Shown: positions 33,543 to 43,383 of the stretch, piece after piece
How positions within the stretch are numbered: position 1 is the stretch's first letter
How the letters are laid out: the number at the start of each line of letters is the position of its first letter
From: Sagittula sp. P11
GTDB taxonomy: Bacteria; Pseudomonadota; Alphaproteobacteria; Rhodobacterales; Rhodobacteraceae
Assembly: GCF_002814095.1 (NCBI RefSeq)
Contig: NZ_CP021913.1
Location: 930,001-994,000 of the forward strand
Length of the DNA stretch: 64,000 nt
Direction of reading: 5' to 3'
Notes under the pieces: model-generated
The model's input: the letters and a program-made list of their open reading frames with translations, nothing else
What the model was told of the DNA's origin: nothing
Databases searched by the model: none
Translations under genes and position numbers: made by a program

Positions 33543-35684
33543 TCAGTCAGCCTGTTCGGCTTCCTTTTCCTTCGCCAGTTCTTCACCGGTTTCCTGATCG
33601 ACCATCTTCATGGCAAGGCGCACCTTGCCGCGGTCGTCGAAGCCCAGAAGCTTGACGTAGACTTCCTGGCCTTCCTTCAGAACGTCCGACGGATGGTTCA
33701 GGCGGCGGTTCTCGATCTGGCTGACATGCACAAGGCCGTCACGCTTGCCGAAGAAGTTCACGAAGGCGCCGAAATCGACGATCTTCACAACCTTGCCCTT
33801 GTAGATGTGGCCCTCTTCCGGCTCTGCGACGATCGCGTAGATCATGTCGTAGGCCTTCTGGATCGAGTCACCGTTCGGCGAGGCGATCTTGATCACGCCG
33901 TCGTCGTTGATGTCGACCTTGGCACCGGACATTTCCACGATCTCGCGGATGACCTTGCCGCCCGAGCCGATCACTTCCCGGATCTTGTCGGTCGGGATGT
34001 TCATCGTCTCAATGCGCGGCGCGTGCTCAGAGAACGAACCCGCCTCGGAGATCGCCTTCGACATTTCGCCGAGGATGTGCAGGCGGCCTTCCTTGGCCTG
34101 TGCCAGCGCGGTCTTCATGATCTCGGGGGTGATGCCCGCGACCTTGATGTCCATCTGCAGCGAGGTGATGCCGTTCTCGGTGCCCGCGACCTTGAAGTCC
34201 ATGTCGCCGAGGTGGTCCTCGTCGCCCAGGATGTCGGTCAGGATGCCGTAGGAGCCGTCCTCTTCCAGCACGAGGCCCATGGCCACGCCTGCCACCGGCG
34301 CCTTCAGCGGAACGCCCGCGTCCATCATGGACAGGGAGCCGCCGCAGACGGACGCCATGGAGGACGACCCGTTGGACTCGGTGATCTCCGACACCACGCG
34401 GATGGTGTAGGGGAAGTCGGTCGCCGCCGGCAGCACCGCCTGAAGCGCGCGCCATGCCAGCTTGCCGTGGCCGATCTCGCGACGGCCCGGGGAGCCCACG
34501 CGGCCCACTTCACCGACCGAGTACGGCGGGAAGTTGTAGTGCAGCAGGAAGTTGGACTTGTAGGTACCCTGCAGCGCGTCGATCATCTGCTCGTCGTCGC
34601 CGGTGCCCAGCGTGGTCACGACCAGCGCCTGCGTTTCGCCACGGGTGAACAGGGCCGAACCGTGGGTCCGCGGCAGGATGCCGGTTTCCGACACGATGGA
34701 GCGGACCTGGTCCAGTGCACGACCGTCGATGCGGCGCTTGTTGACGACCACGTCGGAACGCAGAACCTGGGATTCCAGCTTCTTCAGCGCCGAGCCGAGG
34801 TTGGAGTCGGCCAGTTGTTCTTCGGTCAGACCGGCCTTGATCTCTTCCTTGACGGCGGCAACAGCGGCAACGCGCTCCTGCTTGTCGGAGATCGCATAGG
34901 CGGCCTTCATCTTCTCTTCGCCCGCCGCTTTCACGACGTCGAACAGAGCCGAGTAATCCGGCGGGGTGAAGTCGAACGGCTCTTTTGCCGCGTCTTCGGC
35001 CAGGTCGATGATCAGGTCGATGACCGGCTGGATCTGCTCGTGCGCGAACATCACGGCGCCCAGCATCTCATCCTCGGTCAGTTCGTAGGCCTCGGACTCC
35101 ACCATCATGACGGCGTCCTTGGTGCCCGCAACCACGAGGTCGAGGCGCTGCTCCGGGTTGTCACGCAGCAGGTGCATGTCGTCGACGGTCGGGTTCAGCA
35201 CGTAGGAGCCGTCCTCGTAACCCACGCGGGCACCGGCGATCGGACCCATGAAGGGCGCGCCGGAGATCGTCAGGGCCGCGGAGGCCGCGATCATCGCGAC
35301 GATGTCGGGATCGTTGACGAGGTCATGGCTCAGCACGGTGCACATCACCAGCACTTCGTTCTTGAAGCCGGGCACGAACAGCGGACGGATCGGACGGTCG
35401 ATCAGGCGCGCGGTCAGCGTTTCCTTTTCGGTCGGACGCGCCTCGCGCTTGAAGAAGCCGCCCGGGATCTTGCCGGCGGCGTAGTATTTTTCCTGGTAGT
35501 GGACGGTCAGCGGGAAGAAGTCCTGCCCTTCCTTCTGCGTCTTGGCAAAGGTCACGTTGGCCATGACCGACGTTTCGCCCAGGGTGGCGATCACGGTGCC
35601 GTCTGCCTGGCGCGCAACCTTGCCGGTTTCCAGTGTCAGCGTCTCTTCGCCCCACTGGAGTGTCTTTTTCACTTCTTTGAACAT
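33543..35684 (-). CDS. pnp: polyribonucleotide nucleotidyltransferase
   Basis: 3'-5' phosphorolytic exoribonuclease of the RNA degradosome. The 713-residue protein has two RNase PH domains ([26 protein letters not shown]), the linking helical domain, a KH domain ([20 protein letters not shown], around 555-615) and an S1 domain ([21 protein letters not shown]) near the end. Start at 35684 has AGGA seven bases before; an ATG one codon earlier is nearer than ideal. Unlike the common rpsO-pnp pair, three unrelated genes separate it from rpsO. Its leader carries two hairpins. Confidence 0.97.
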   Translation of the reverse strand: MFKEVKKTLQWGEETLTLETGKVARQADGTVIATLGETSVMANVTFAKTQKEGQDFFPLTVHYQEKYYAAGKIPGGFFKREARPTEKETLTARLIDRPIRPLFVPGFKNEVLVMCTVLSHDLVNDPDIVAMIAASAALTISGAPFMGPIAGARVGYEDGSYVLNPTVDDMHLLRDNPEQRLDLVVAGTKDAVMMVESEAYELTEDEMLGAVMFAHEQIQPVIDLIIDLAEDAAKEPFDFTPPDYSALFDVVKAAGEEKMKAAYAISDKQERVAAVAAVKEEIKAGLTEEQLADSNLGSALKKLESQVLRSDVVVNKRRIDGRALDQVRSIVSETGILPRTHGSALFTRGETQALVVTTLGTGDDEQMIDALQGTYKSNFLLHYNFPPYSVGEVGRVGSPGRREIGHGKLAWRALQAVLPAATDFPYTIRVVSEITESNGSSSMASVCGGSLSMMDAGVPLKAPVAGVAMGLVLEEDGSYGILTDILGDEDHLGDMDFKVAGTENGITSLQMDIKVAGITPEIMKTALAQAKEGRLHILGEMSKAISEAGSFSEHAPRIETMNIPTDKIREVIGSGGKVIREIVEMSGAKVDINDDGVIKIASPNGDSIQKAYDMIYAIVAEPEEGHIYKGKVVKIVDFGAFVNFFGKRDGLVHVSQIENRRLNHPSDVLKEGQEVYVKLLGFDDRGKVRLAMKMVDQETGEELAKEKEAEQAD

Positions 35685-35708
35685 CATCGTATCCTGTCTG
35701 GAGGCACT

Positions 35709-35756
35709 CCCGAGCCCTCTCGGGTCCTCCGATTGAATGGCGGCCCCATTGCCGCC
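35709..35756 (-). promoter_or_regulatory. paired leader hairpins of pnp
   Basis: CCCGAG/CTCGGG (35709-35724, four-base loop) and GGCGGC/GCCGCC (35739-35756, six-base loop) lie 25-72 bases upstream of the pnp start. In E. coli the pnp leader forms a double-stranded element cut by RNase III and used for autoregulation; these stems are in the equivalent place. The rest of the 344-base divergent gap to the nitroreductase gene shows no gene. Confidence 0.45.
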
Positions 35757-36028
35757 GACCCCTCTCATCGTTTCATGCGCCGGGGTCAGTGCGTCACGTC
35801 TCAGATGCAGGGGCCATACAGGAAAAGGCGGGCCGTGGAAACCCGCTTTGAGCGGCACAAAACCAACTGTGAATAGAGGCCGCTCGCGAAGTATCGGGGC
35901 CTGCGCGCGGCCCGCTGTGAAGCGGCCTGCAAAGCCGTCCCTGCCGGGCGCGGCGCCTGTCTGCAGAGCGCCATTGACACCGCCCGCCACGCCCGCAACC
36001 CTTGCGCCGACCCGACGCCGGAGCCGCC

Positions 36029-36721
36029 ATGTTCACCAAGTCTGCCCTCGCCTACGAAGCCCTGCCCCTGCCCGCCCGCGATGCCATGTCCGACGCGCAG
36101 ATGCGGCACGCCGCGGACCTGTTCCTGGCCGCCATGCAGACCCGGCACACGGTGCGCGACTTCTCCCCCCGTCCGGTGCCGCGGGACCTGATCGAGACCT
36201 GCATCCGCACCGTAGGCTCGGCCCCCTCTGGCGCCAATCACCAGCCCTGGCACTTCGTGGCCGTCGCGAACCCGGACCTCAAGCGCCGCATACGGGCCGC
36301 CGCCGAGGAGGAAGAGGCCCGCTTCTACGAGGGTGCCGCAGGCGACGAATGGCTGTCTGCGCTAGAACCCATCGGCACCGGCCCCACGAAACCGCATCTC
36401 GAGGACGCGCCGTGGCTGATCGTGATCTTCGCCCAACGCTACGGGCTGTTCGACGACGGCACGCGGTACAAGAACTACTACGTCCCGGAAAGCACAGGCA
36501 TCGCCGCCGGTTTCCTGATTGCCGCGCTGCACCAGGCCGGGCTCGCCTGCCTGCCGCATACGCCCAACCCGATGAAATTCCTCACACAACTTCTGGGCCG
36601 ACCGGAAAGCGAGAAACCGATCATGATCCTCGCCTGCGGCCATCCCGCCGCCGATGCGACCATCCCCCGCGCCGCGACGATCAAGAAGCCGCTTTCGGAA
36701 ATCCTCACCATCGCCGAATGA
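36029..36721 (+). CDS. nitroreductase family, iodotyrosine-deiodinase-like subgroup
   Basis: A 230-residue FMN enzyme. FMN contacts: TRHTVRDFS near 38-46, [14 protein letters not shown] at 64-77, and [18 protein letters not shown] at 155-172. The end [16 protein letters not shown] follows the iodotyrosine deiodinase pattern more than BluB or classical nitroreductases. Of the deiodinase lid residues, the Glu (Glu95) and Lys (Lys121) positions look kept, while the Tyr position is Phe99 with Tyr100 next to it. Reductive dehalogenation of a halophenol is therefore possible. Start has GGAG five bases upstream. Confidence 0.82.
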   Translation: MFTKSALAYEALPLPARDAMSDAQMRHAADLFLAAMQTRHTVRDFSPRPVPRDLIETCIRTVGSAPSGANHQPWHFVAVANPDLKRRIRAAAEEEEARFYEGAAGDEWLSALEPIGTGPTKPHLEDAPWLIVIFAQRYGLFDDGTRYKNYYVPESTGIAAGFLIAALHQAGLACLPHTPNPMKFLTQLLGRPESEKPIMILACGHPAADATIPRAATIKKPLSEILTIAE

Positions 36722-36852
36722 ACCACCCAAGCGCCGGATGACGCACGGGACACGCCCGTCCCACAAATGCGCCGGCCTGACGGTTTTGCGCCTGCGCATG
36801 CTGGCGGGCATGCTATGGACGGGAAAAATTCAGTATTTTCCGGACAGTGACC

Positions 36853-38121
36853 ATGAACATTCTCCAGATCGCATCGCTTCTGATCGTCCTTGCCGCCGTC
36901 TTCGGCACGGTCAACTACTTCATCCTGAAGCTGCCCTCCGCCATCGGCATCCTGGTCGTGGCGCTGCTGACGTCCATGGGCGCGCTTCTGCTGGACAGGC
37001 TGGTCCCCAGCTTCACGCTGGCCGACGACATACGAACCATCGTCACGAACATCGACTTTTCCGACGCCCTGCTCGAAGGGATGCTGGGCCTGCTGCTCTT
37101 CGCCGGCGCGCTGCACGTCAAGCTGTCCGATCTGAAGGACGTCTGGGCAACCGTGCTGCTGATGGCCACGGCAGGCGTCGCCCTGTCGACCGGGGTCATC
37201 GGCCTTGGCTTTCACTGGCTGACCGGCGCGCCGATCCTCGTGGCGCTGGTCTTCGGCGCGCTGATCTCGCCCACCGATCCGGTTGCGGTCATGGGCGTCC
37301 TGAAAGAGGCCAAACTCCCCAAGTCCCTTGAAACGCAGGTCGCGGGCGAAAGCCTGTTCAACGACGGCGTGGGCTACGTGGTCTACCTCGTGCTGATCGG
37401 GCTCGCCTTTCCGGCAGCCGCGGCACATGGCGCACAGGGCGGCGCAGAGACCTCCCCCGCGCTCGACGCGCTGCGGCTCTTTGCACAGGAGGCGCTTGGC
37501 GGCGCGGCGCTTGGCCTCGTGCTGGGCTGGCTGACCTTCCGCGTGATGCGCCACATCGACGACTACTCGCTCGAGGTGCTCATGACCCTCGCGCTCGCCT
37601 TCGGCGGTTACGAACTGGCCATCGCGCTGCATGTCTCCGCCCCCATCGCCGCCGTCTGCGCCGGGCTGCTGATCGGCGACATCGGGGCCAAGCACGGCAT
37701 GTCGGACCTGACGCGCGAATACGTCGAGAAGTTCTGGGTACTCGTCGACGAGATCCTGAACGCCGTGCTCTTCATGCTGATCGGCGTTGAGATCTTTGCC
37801 GTCCAACTCAACATGGACGCGCTGGTGACCGGCGTGTTCTGCATCGCGCTGGCCCTGCTGGGGCGAACGGTGGCCGTGGTCGTGCCGATCCTGATGCTGA
37901 AACCCTTCCAGACCTTCGCGCCCGGCGTCATGCCGATCATGACCTGGGGCGGCCTGAAGGGCGGCATCTCCGTCGCCCTCGCGCTGTCCCTGCCCGAAAG
38001 CGAATGGAAGTCGCTCATTCTGACCGTCACCTACGTAATCGTCGTCTTCTCGATCATCGTTCAGGGCCTGACCGTCGGCAAACTGGCAAACCGTGTCGGG
38101 CGGGAACCCGATCTGGTCTGA
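36853..38121 (+). CDS. sodium/proton antiporter, CPA1 (NhaP) family
   Basis: A 422-residue, roughly 12-helix membrane protein. The core FGALISPTDPVAVMGVLKE and GESLFNDGVGYVVYLVLIG are CPA1 hallmarks, including the ND ion-binding pair; later LLGRTVAVVVPILML and TWGGLKGGISVALALSLP (the conserved arginine-for-glycine region of the family) follow. No C-terminal regulatory domain is present. ATG at 36853 was chosen over a GTG two codons earlier. Probable pH and Na+ homeostasis, which fits a marine organism. Confidence 0.9.
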   Translation: MNILQIASLLIVLAAVFGTVNYFILKLPSAIGILVVALLTSMGALLLDRLVPSFTLADDIRTIVTNIDFSDALLEGMLGLLLFAGALHVKLSDLKDVWATVLLMATAGVALSTGVIGLGFHWLTGAPILVALVFGALISPTDPVAVMGVLKEAKLPKSLETQVAGESLFNDGVGYVVYLVLIGLAFPAAAAHGAQGGAETSPALDALRLFAQEALGGAALGLVLGWLTFRVMRHIDDYSLEVLMTLALAFGGYELAIALHVSAPIAAVCAGLLIGDIGAKHGMSDLTREYVEKFWVLVDEILNAVLFMLIGVEIFAVQLNMDALVTGVFCIALALLGRTVAVVVPILMLKPFQTFAPGVMPIMTWGGLKGGISVALALSLPESEWKSLILTVTYVIVVFSIIVQGLTVGKLANRVGREPDLV

Positions 38122-38193
38122 GGCAACATCACCCTGACATAAACTGACAGGGCCCCGGGCTAGCGTGGAGACATCCAGAAAAAGGACTGATCC

Positions 38194-38805
38194 ATGCTTA
38201 CCCTCTACCATTCGCCGATGTCCCGCTCCTCGCGCATCGTTACCCTGATCGAGGAACTCGGCGCCCAAGACGCCGTCACCGTGCGCACCGTCGGCATCAC
38301 CCGCGCCGACGGATCGGGCGGCCCCGATGCCGGCAACCCGCATCCGGAGAAGAAGGTCCCAGCGCTCGATCACGACGGGACCGTCATCGTCGAGAGCATC
38401 GCCATCGCCCAGCACCTGTGCGAGTTGTTCCCCGACGCCGGTCTCCTGCCGCCTGCCGGCACGCCCGAACGCGCCAAGTGCCTCGAATGGCTGGCGTGGT
38501 ACGCGGGCGTGGTGGAGCCGGTCGTCGTCGCGAAGTTCCTCAAGATCGACAACCCGGGTTTCCGGTCCAATTTCCGCGGATGGGACGAACTGGTTGCCCG
38601 CCTGTCGGGCACATTGAACGCGCGGGATTACTTGGTGGGCGACAGCTACACCGTGGCCGACCTGATCGTGAACTCGCTGTTCCGGTGGGTGCCCGACCTC
38701 GTCCCGGACGATGCGGGCATTCGCGCTTGGGTCGAGCGGTGCAATGCCCGGCCTGCGTCGCAGAACACGATGGCACGCGACGCGGCGCTTGCCACTGTCG
38801 AGTGA
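38194..38805 (+). CDS. glutathione S-transferase-like protein
   Basis: 203 residues: thioredoxin-like N-terminal domain (LTLYHSPMSRSSRIVTLIEELG, with the Ser-rich active loop; KVPALDHDGTVIVESIAIAQHL with the glutathione-binding ES pair) and an all-helical C-terminal domain ending in YLVGDSYTVADLIVNSLF, the N-capping box region. Follows the antiporter by 72 bases. Substrate unknown; gshA is present in the same window, so glutathione is available. Confidence 0.9.
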   Translation: MLTLYHSPMSRSSRIVTLIEELGAQDAVTVRTVGITRADGSGGPDAGNPHPEKKVPALDHDGTVIVESIAIAQHLCELFPDAGLLPPAGTPERAKCLEWLAWYAGVVEPVVVAKFLKIDNPGFRSNFRGWDELVARLSGTLNARDYLVGDSYTVADLIVNSLFRWVPDLVPDDAGIRAWVERCNARPASQNTMARDAALATVE

Positions 38806-38818
38806 CCTCCGGCAAACG

Positions 38819-38847
38819 AAAAACGCCCGCTCCTGTCGGAGCGGGCG
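38819..38847 (-). terminator. terminator downstream of rpsO
   Basis: CGCCCGCTCC (38824-38833), loop TGTC, GGAGCGGGCG (38838-38847); the five As before it give a T tract on the minus strand. Also lies past the convergent GST gene. Confidence 0.8.
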
Positions 38848-38874
38848 CCTGTCCCTCGGAATGATCCGAATGCC

Positions 38875-39144
38875 TTAGCGGCGGATGCCGAGGCGCTTGA
38901 TGAGGTCCGTGTAACGTGCCTCTTCCTTGGCCTTCAGGTAGTCCAGCAGCTTGCGGCGCTGTGCGACGAGCTTCAGCAGACCACGACGGGAGTGGTTGTC
39001 CTTCTTGTGGGTCTTGAAGTGCTCGGTCAGGGTGGTGATGCGAGAGGTCAGGATCGCGATCTGGACTTCCGGGGAACCGGTGTCGCCCTCTTTCGTCGCG
39101 TATTCCGTCATCAGGCGTGTTTTTTCTTCTGCAGTGATCGACAT
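38875..39144 (-). CDS. rpsO: 30S ribosomal protein S15
   Basis: 89 residues, full length. Diagnostic segments: [56 protein letters not shown] and [17 protein letters not shown] precedes the start. Binds 16S rRNA near the central domain. Normally followed closely by pnp; here pnp lies 3.2 kb away with three genes of the opposite strand between. Confidence 0.98.
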   Translation of the reverse strand: MSITAEEKTRLMTEYATKEGDTGSPEVQIAILTSRITTLTEHFKTHKKDNHSRRGLLKLVAQRRKLLDYLKAKEEARYTDLIKRLGIRR

Positions 39145-39515
39145 CGGGGTCTCCTTTCGGATTAAGGGTCATGGCACAAGCCGGGATGTCGTCCAGCAGG
39201 GCCCGTGGAGAAATCCGCCCGGGTGTCCCGAACGGATACGTGCGCATACGCGATTCCATCTGGTTTGGAAAGACCGTTTGTGCCCGGTGTGCCGGGCAGG
39301 TCATGGGTGTGGCTGCCTCCCTGATGCCGTGCCGAGCGTGGCGGGGCGGAGCAACGGCACACCCGTCTTCTTGAGCCTTGCGTGCGCTTGGCTGGCTGCG
39401 CACGATTGCACAGGCAAGGCGTTAGTGCGGCCCCGCCTCCTTGAAATTGAGACTGCGGCCGAGCGACAGCCGCCGAGTCATCCCCGGCGCTGGCCAAAAC
39501 GCACGACCTCGTACC
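39145..39515. other. 371-base intergenic region
   Basis: Between rpsO and the RTX gene, both on the minus strand. It should hold the rpsO promoter and leader. One hairpin, GCCCGG (39282-39287) and CCGGGC (39292-39297), lacks a T tract. The open frame at 39162-39497 has no ribosome site or recognisable domain. truB, often upstream of rpsO, is not here. Confidence 0.5.
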
Positions 39516-40730
39516 TCAGCCGATCAGGACGTCGGCCATACTCTCACCCACAAGCACCAGCCCCTCCAATGTCGGGGCGTCCGCCGTCGGCATGGTGATC
39601 AGTACATGGCCATTCAGCACGATCTCCGTGACAGCCTGGTTGTCGGCGGACAAGCGGATTTCCAGTTCCGGTTCCGCGTTGCCCGGACTGTCGTCGAACA
39701 CGATCACAAGCTGGTCCTCGGCCGCGTCGTAATCGACAAGCTCCGCCGCCGGGCCGGCGATCCAGTCGCCAAGGACCATCGTGTCCGTCCCCTCGCCGCC
39801 GTGCACAAGGTCTCCGGATCCTGCGATGATCGTGTCGGCACCGTCACCGCCGTTCAGGAAATCGCCTGCATCCAGGTCGGTGCCATCGACGTCGCGAGTT
39901 ACGCCGACAAGGAGGTCATTGCCCCAACCGCCCAACAGCGTGTCGGTGCCGCGTCCGCCGCGCAGGAGGTCCGCACCCTCGCGACCGTGCAGGGCGTCAT
40001 TGCCTGTGCCGCCATCCAGCACGTCGTCTCCCAGCCCGCCCTGCAACACATCCGCGCCGCCGTTTCCGGCGAGGCTGTCGTTGCCGTCGTGGCCATACAG
40101 AACGTCCGCACCGCCATCACCGCGCAGCACATCGTCACCGCCATCGCCGTAGAGCGTGTCGTTGCCCTCCTTGCCTCGGAGGGTATCTGCGCCGTCGCCG
40201 CCACGCAGGTCATCGGCACCGCCCAGTCCGTCGACCAGGTCATTGCCACCCCCACCGCTCAGCAGATCGGCTGCATCCGTGCCCGTCAGGGTATCGGCGT
40301 CGTCCGTACCGTCCTCGGTCAATCCAGCGCCGCCCGCACCCAACGCGCCATCGCCGGGCATGGCTTGCGGTTCGGGCGAGACTGAAGGCGTGTCCACCTG
40401 GCTTTCGCCGAACAACCCGGACAAGCCCATCACATCGAACAGGCTCAGCGGCTCGGACACGTCCCGAGCGTCTATTCCGGTTTGCCCGGTCGGTATGTCC
40501 ATCGGATCGGCAGACGGTCCGGGCCAAGAGATCAACTCTGCAACCGGCGCCGTGTCGGTCGCGTCCTGCAGGGCGGGCAGCAGGCTGTCGACGGAGGTCT
40601 CCGCATCGGCAGAACCGATGCCATCCGGTGGCAGACCGTCGTCGTCCAGGTCTTCCTCCACGTCGGCAGTGCCGGCGATCACGATCGATCCGACAGCCAT
40701 CATGCCCAGCAACCCGACGAGAAAGAACAT
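39516..40730 (-). CDS. RTX-repeat calcium-binding protein with N-terminal membrane anchor
   Basis: 404 residues. One hydrophobic segment at the very N-terminus (FFLVGLLGMMAVGSIVIAG) is followed by an acidic, low-complexity region. About 13 consecutive nine-residue GGxGxDxxx repeats then run over residues 157-275, with one more near 300. These form a calcium-stabilised parallel beta roll. The last 90 residues are a non-repeat domain rich in beta-type sequence (AELVDYDAAEDQLVIVF, VTEIVLNGHVLI). The N-terminal helix could act as signal or anchor. The Shine-Dalgarno is weak. Confidence 0.85.
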   Translation of the reverse strand: MFFLVGLLGMMAVGSIVIAGTADVEEDLDDDGLPPDGIGSADAETSVDSLLPALQDATDTAPVAELISWPGPSADPMDIPTGQTGIDARDVSEPLSLFDVMGLSGLFGESQVDTPSVSPEPQAMPGDGALGAGGAGLTEDGTDDADTLTGTDAADLLSGGGGNDLVDGLGGADDLRGGDGADTLRGKEGNDTLYGDGGDDVLRGDGGADVLYGHDGNDSLAGNGGADVLQGGLGDDVLDGGTGNDALHGREGADLLRGGRGTDTLLGGWGNDLLVGVTRDVDGTDLDAGDFLNGGDGADTIIAGSGDLVHGGEGTDTMVLGDWIAGPAAELVDYDAAEDQLVIVFDDSPGNAEPELEIRLSADNQAVTEIVLNGHVLITMPTADAPTLEGLVLVGESMADVLIG

Positions 40731-40842
40731 GGTAGACTGTCCCGATGCAAACTTTGCGGAAGATCACAGATCACCCGTGTCCCAACAACGAAATTCCCCC
40801 AAACAGGTTAAGGAAGCGTCGCCCCGTTCCGGAAAGACCGGG

Positions 40843-41364
40843 TCAAACTGCCACGGGGTAACGTGCCTCGACCGGCCACGGCACGGGTTGGCGGGCATAA
40901 GGAACGTAAAGCGGGTGGCGCGGGTGGCCTTCGCGGGTCAGGCCGAGGTGCCGGACATCGCCGGTCAGCCTGCGCGCGACTCGCGGCCCTTCTCCCATCA
41001 GCGCACCATGAACACCCCATGCGGCCAGCGTCATCTCCGCCCCGGCACACCAGTTCTCCAGCAGCGCCGCGTTCTCTGGCCCGACGGGATCGGCGACGGT
41101 GCGCAGTTCCTGCGGACGGGTTGCACGCCATGCAAAAAGGTTGGCGATGCGCATCCCGCCGAACCCGAGCTGCACGGCCCGCCGCTGGCAGCGCTCGATG
41201 GTCGGGTCGTTGGCCAGCTCCGTCGCGGTCGACGGGTTCAGCATGATGTACAGCAGCTCCGGACCCGCGCCCCAGACACGCCGCAGCCCGTAGCGCCACG
41301 CCAGACAGGGCGAGTAATACGCCCAGCTCCGAATGCCGTCTATTTTCGCCGTCCGCTCGATCAT
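40843..41364 (-). CDS. DUF1643 domain protein
   Basis: A 173-residue protein whose core YIMLNPSTATELANDPTIERCQRRA and RIANLFAWRATRPQEL are typical of DUF1643. Later, ALAAWGVHGAL-like sequence and VRHLGLTREGHPRHPLYVP close the domain. The family has no established function. Start at 41364 is the first Met before the domain; the open frame extends upstream over the threonine dehydratase start region and is not used. Confidence 0.88.
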   Translation of the reverse strand: MIERTAKIDGIRSWAYYSPCLAWRYGLRRVWGAGPELLYIMLNPSTATELANDPTIERCQRRAVQLGFGGMRIANLFAWRATRPQELRTVADPVGPENAALLENWCAGAEMTLAAWGVHGALMGEGPRVARRLTGDVRHLGLTREGHPRHPLYVPYARQPVPWPVEARYPVAV

Positions 41365-41474
41365 CGCCCGGCCTTCTGCCTTCTCGGACGGCCCGGCGCA
41401 AGACCGCGGGCATCGCCGGCCTGCAGCGCTTGACAGGGGTCGGCCTGCGCAGCACCTTGCCCGCGCGACATGAA

Positions 41475-41500
41475 GTAGGGCGGGGCTGTGCGCCGCCTCC
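41475..41500. repeat. GTAGGGYGG palindrome, copy 8
   Basis: GTAGGGCGGGGCTGTGCGCCGCCTCC immediately before the ribosome site of the threonine dehydratase gene, the one copy clearly upstream of a start. Confidence 0.6.
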
Positions 41501-41514
41501 CTCCGGAGATATCC

Positions 41515-42486
41515 ATGAACATCCAGATGATAGAGGCCGCCGCAAAGCGCCTTGACGGCATTGTCCGCCGCACGCCGCTCCTGTCTTCCCCGGCGCTCGA
41601 CGCGCTGGCCGGCCGGGCGGTCTACGTGAAACCCGAGTGCCTGCAGAAGACCGGCAGCTTCAAGTTCCGCGGCGGTTACGCGGCGCTCAGCTCGCTCTCG
41701 CCCGACCTGCGCGCCCGGGGCGTCATTGCCTTTTCCTCCGGCAACCACGCACAGGGCGTGGCCTATGCCGCGCGGCTGCTCGACACCACCGCAGTCATCC
41801 TCATGCCCGCCGACGCGCCCTCCGCCAAGATCGAGGGCACGCGCTCCTACGGGGCGGAGGTCATCCTTTACGACCGGGCCGGCGGGGCCTCCCGCGAGGA
41901 GATCGGCGCAGAGATCGCCTCATCGCGCGGCCTCACCCTGATCCGCCCCTACGACGAACCGGAGGTCATCGCCGGGCAAGGCACCTGCGGGCTGGAGATC
42001 GCCGAACAGGCGGCAGACCTCGGCATTACGGATGCGGATGTGCTGACCTGCTGCGGCGGTGGCGGGCTGACGGCGGGGATCGCGCTGGCACTCGAAGCCC
42101 GCGCGCCCGGGTTCCGCGTCCACCCAGCGGAGCCAGAGGGCTACGACGACACCGCCCGTTCCCTCCGCTCGGGCACGCGCGAGCGCAACGCGGTCGAGGC
42201 GGGCGGGCTGTGCGATGCCATCCTGACGCCGCAACCGGGAGAGATCACCTTCCCCATCGTGAGCCGACTGTGCGGGTCCGGTGTCGTGGTTTCGGACGAA
42301 GAGGCGCTGCGCGCCATGGCCATGGCTTTCCGCCACCTGCGTGTCGTGGCGGAGCCCGGTGGCGCCGTGGCGCTGGCCGCCGCGCTCTTCCACGGCCATG
42401 AACTGGAAACGGACAGCGTGATCTGCACCGTGTCCGGCGGCAACGTGGATACGGACGTGTTTGCCCGGGCGCTCAGCTACGCCTGA
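41515..42486 (+). CDS. threonine/serine dehydratase (PLP fold type II)
   Basis: 323 residues. PLP lysine Lys50 in TGSFKFRGG, phosphate-binding glycine loop CCGGGGLTAG near residue 180, and AFSSGNHAQGVAYAA around 75. No C-terminal ACT-like regulatory domain, so this is the short catabolic or serine racemase-like form rather than allosteric IlvA. Start at 41515 has GGAGA five to nine bases upstream; a start at 41488 would include the palindrome. Confidence 0.9.
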   Translation: MNIQMIEAAAKRLDGIVRRTPLLSSPALDALAGRAVYVKPECLQKTGSFKFRGGYAALSSLSPDLRARGVIAFSSGNHAQGVAYAARLLDTTAVILMPADAPSAKIEGTRSYGAEVILYDRAGGASREEIGAEIASSRGLTLIRPYDEPEVIAGQGTCGLEIAEQAADLGITDADVLTCCGGGGLTAGIALALEARAPGFRVHPAEPEGYDDTARSLRSGTRERNAVEAGGLCDAILTPQPGEITFPIVSRLCGSGVVVSDEEALRAMAMAFRHLRVVAEPGGAVALAAALFHGHELETDSVICTVSGGNVDTDVFARALSYA

Positions 42487-42502
42487 CCACGGGCCGCAGC
42501 CG

Positions 42503-42721
42503 TCACGGATCGAGGCGGCGCGCCTCGTCCACCAGCATCACGGGGATCCCGTCGCGGATCGGATAGGCCAGACCGGCGGGCTCGCTCACCAGTTCCTGCC
42601 GGTCGGCATCGTAGCTCAGCACCGACTGGGACACCGGGCAGACCAGCGCCTCCAGCATCCTGCGGTCGAAGGCCACCGCCTCGGCCGCGTCTTGCCCGCC
42701 GTCATTCACATCAGCAGTCAT
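42503..42721 (-). CDS. Trm112 family protein
   Basis: A 72-residue Trm112/YcaR-like protein: [17 protein letters not shown] and [18 protein letters not shown]. In eukaryotes Trm112 activates methyltransferases; bacterial copies are poorly defined. Only one of the usual zinc cysteines is kept, so it probably does not bind zinc. It overlaps the LON-domain gene (ATGA) and so is translated with it; Trm112, LON-domain and thioredoxin-TPR genes lie together here. Confidence 0.88.
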   Translation of the reverse strand: MTADVNDGGQDAAEAVAFDRRMLEALVCPVSQSVLSYDADRQELVSEPAGLAYPIRDGIPVMLVDEARRLDP

Positions 42722-43356
42722 TGCAGGACATCCTCTTCACCGCCCCTGAGGGCATATTCGATCAGCGTCACCAGCGTCTCGCGCCGGGTCGACAGCGACG
42801 GCGCCTCAAGAAGCGCCTGCTTGTCCTCCGGGCCGAAGTCCAGAAGCATCGACAGCGAGTTGACCAGAAGCTCGTCCTCGGCCTCCTGCAGGGTCTGCCA
42901 GTCCACCGACAGATCCCGAGCCGTGAAATACCGGTCCAACAGGTCAAGGAACGACGCCCGGTCAAAGCTGCGGTCCGCCTCCGGTCCCGCCTTGTCGCGG
43001 TCGAAGCCATCCCAGCTGACACGGCAGCGCCGGTAGGGGTGAAAGCCTTCCAGCTCCTCCTGCACCCGGAACCGGGAGATCCCGGACAGGGTGATCATGT
43101 ATCGCCCGTCCTCCGTCTCCGAGAACTGGGTCACGCGGCCCGCGCAACCGATCCTGTGCAGCCCCTCCTCACGCCCCGGCGCAGCCATCGGCTGCACCAT
43201 GCCGATCAGGCGCGTGTCCGTCTTCAGGCTGTCGTCGAGCATGTGCAGATAGCGCGGCTCGAAGATGTGCAGCGGCAGCCGCGCACGGGGCAGCAGAAGT
43301 GCCCCGGGAAGGGGAAAGACTGCAATGATGTCCGGGAGATCGCCTATGCGTGTCAT
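42718..43356 (-). CDS. LON peptidase substrate-binding domain protein
   Basis: 212 residues of the LonN (PUA-like) domain only: [30 protein letters not shown] at the start, [29 protein letters not shown] in the middle. No AAA ATPase or protease domain follows, so it is not Lon itself. Function unknown. Located 27 bases downstream of the thioredoxin-TPR gene, same strand. Confidence 0.92.
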   Translation of the reverse strand: MTRIGDLPDIIAVFPLPGALLLPRARLPLHIFEPRYLHMLDDSLKTDTRLIGMVQPMAAPGREEGLHRIGCAGRVTQFSETEDGRYMITLSGISRFRVQEELEGFHPYRRCRVSWDGFDRDKAGPEADRSFDRASFLDLLDRYFTARDLSVDWQTLQEAEDELLVNSLSMLLDFGPEDKQALLEAPSLSTRRETLVTLIEYALRGGEEDVLQ

Positions 43357-43383
43357 ACCCGGCTACCTAGACCGCACGACCGG

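Noticed and set aside
33693-35876. 727-codon + strand frame opposite pnp
   Set aside because: Shadow of a highly conserved gene.
36478-38415. Minus-strand frame opposite the antiporter and GST
   Set aside because: Asp/Gln/His-rich shadow; the + strand has clear CPA1 and GST motifs.
42718-43356. Lon protease
   Set aside because: Only the N-terminal substrate-binding domain is present.
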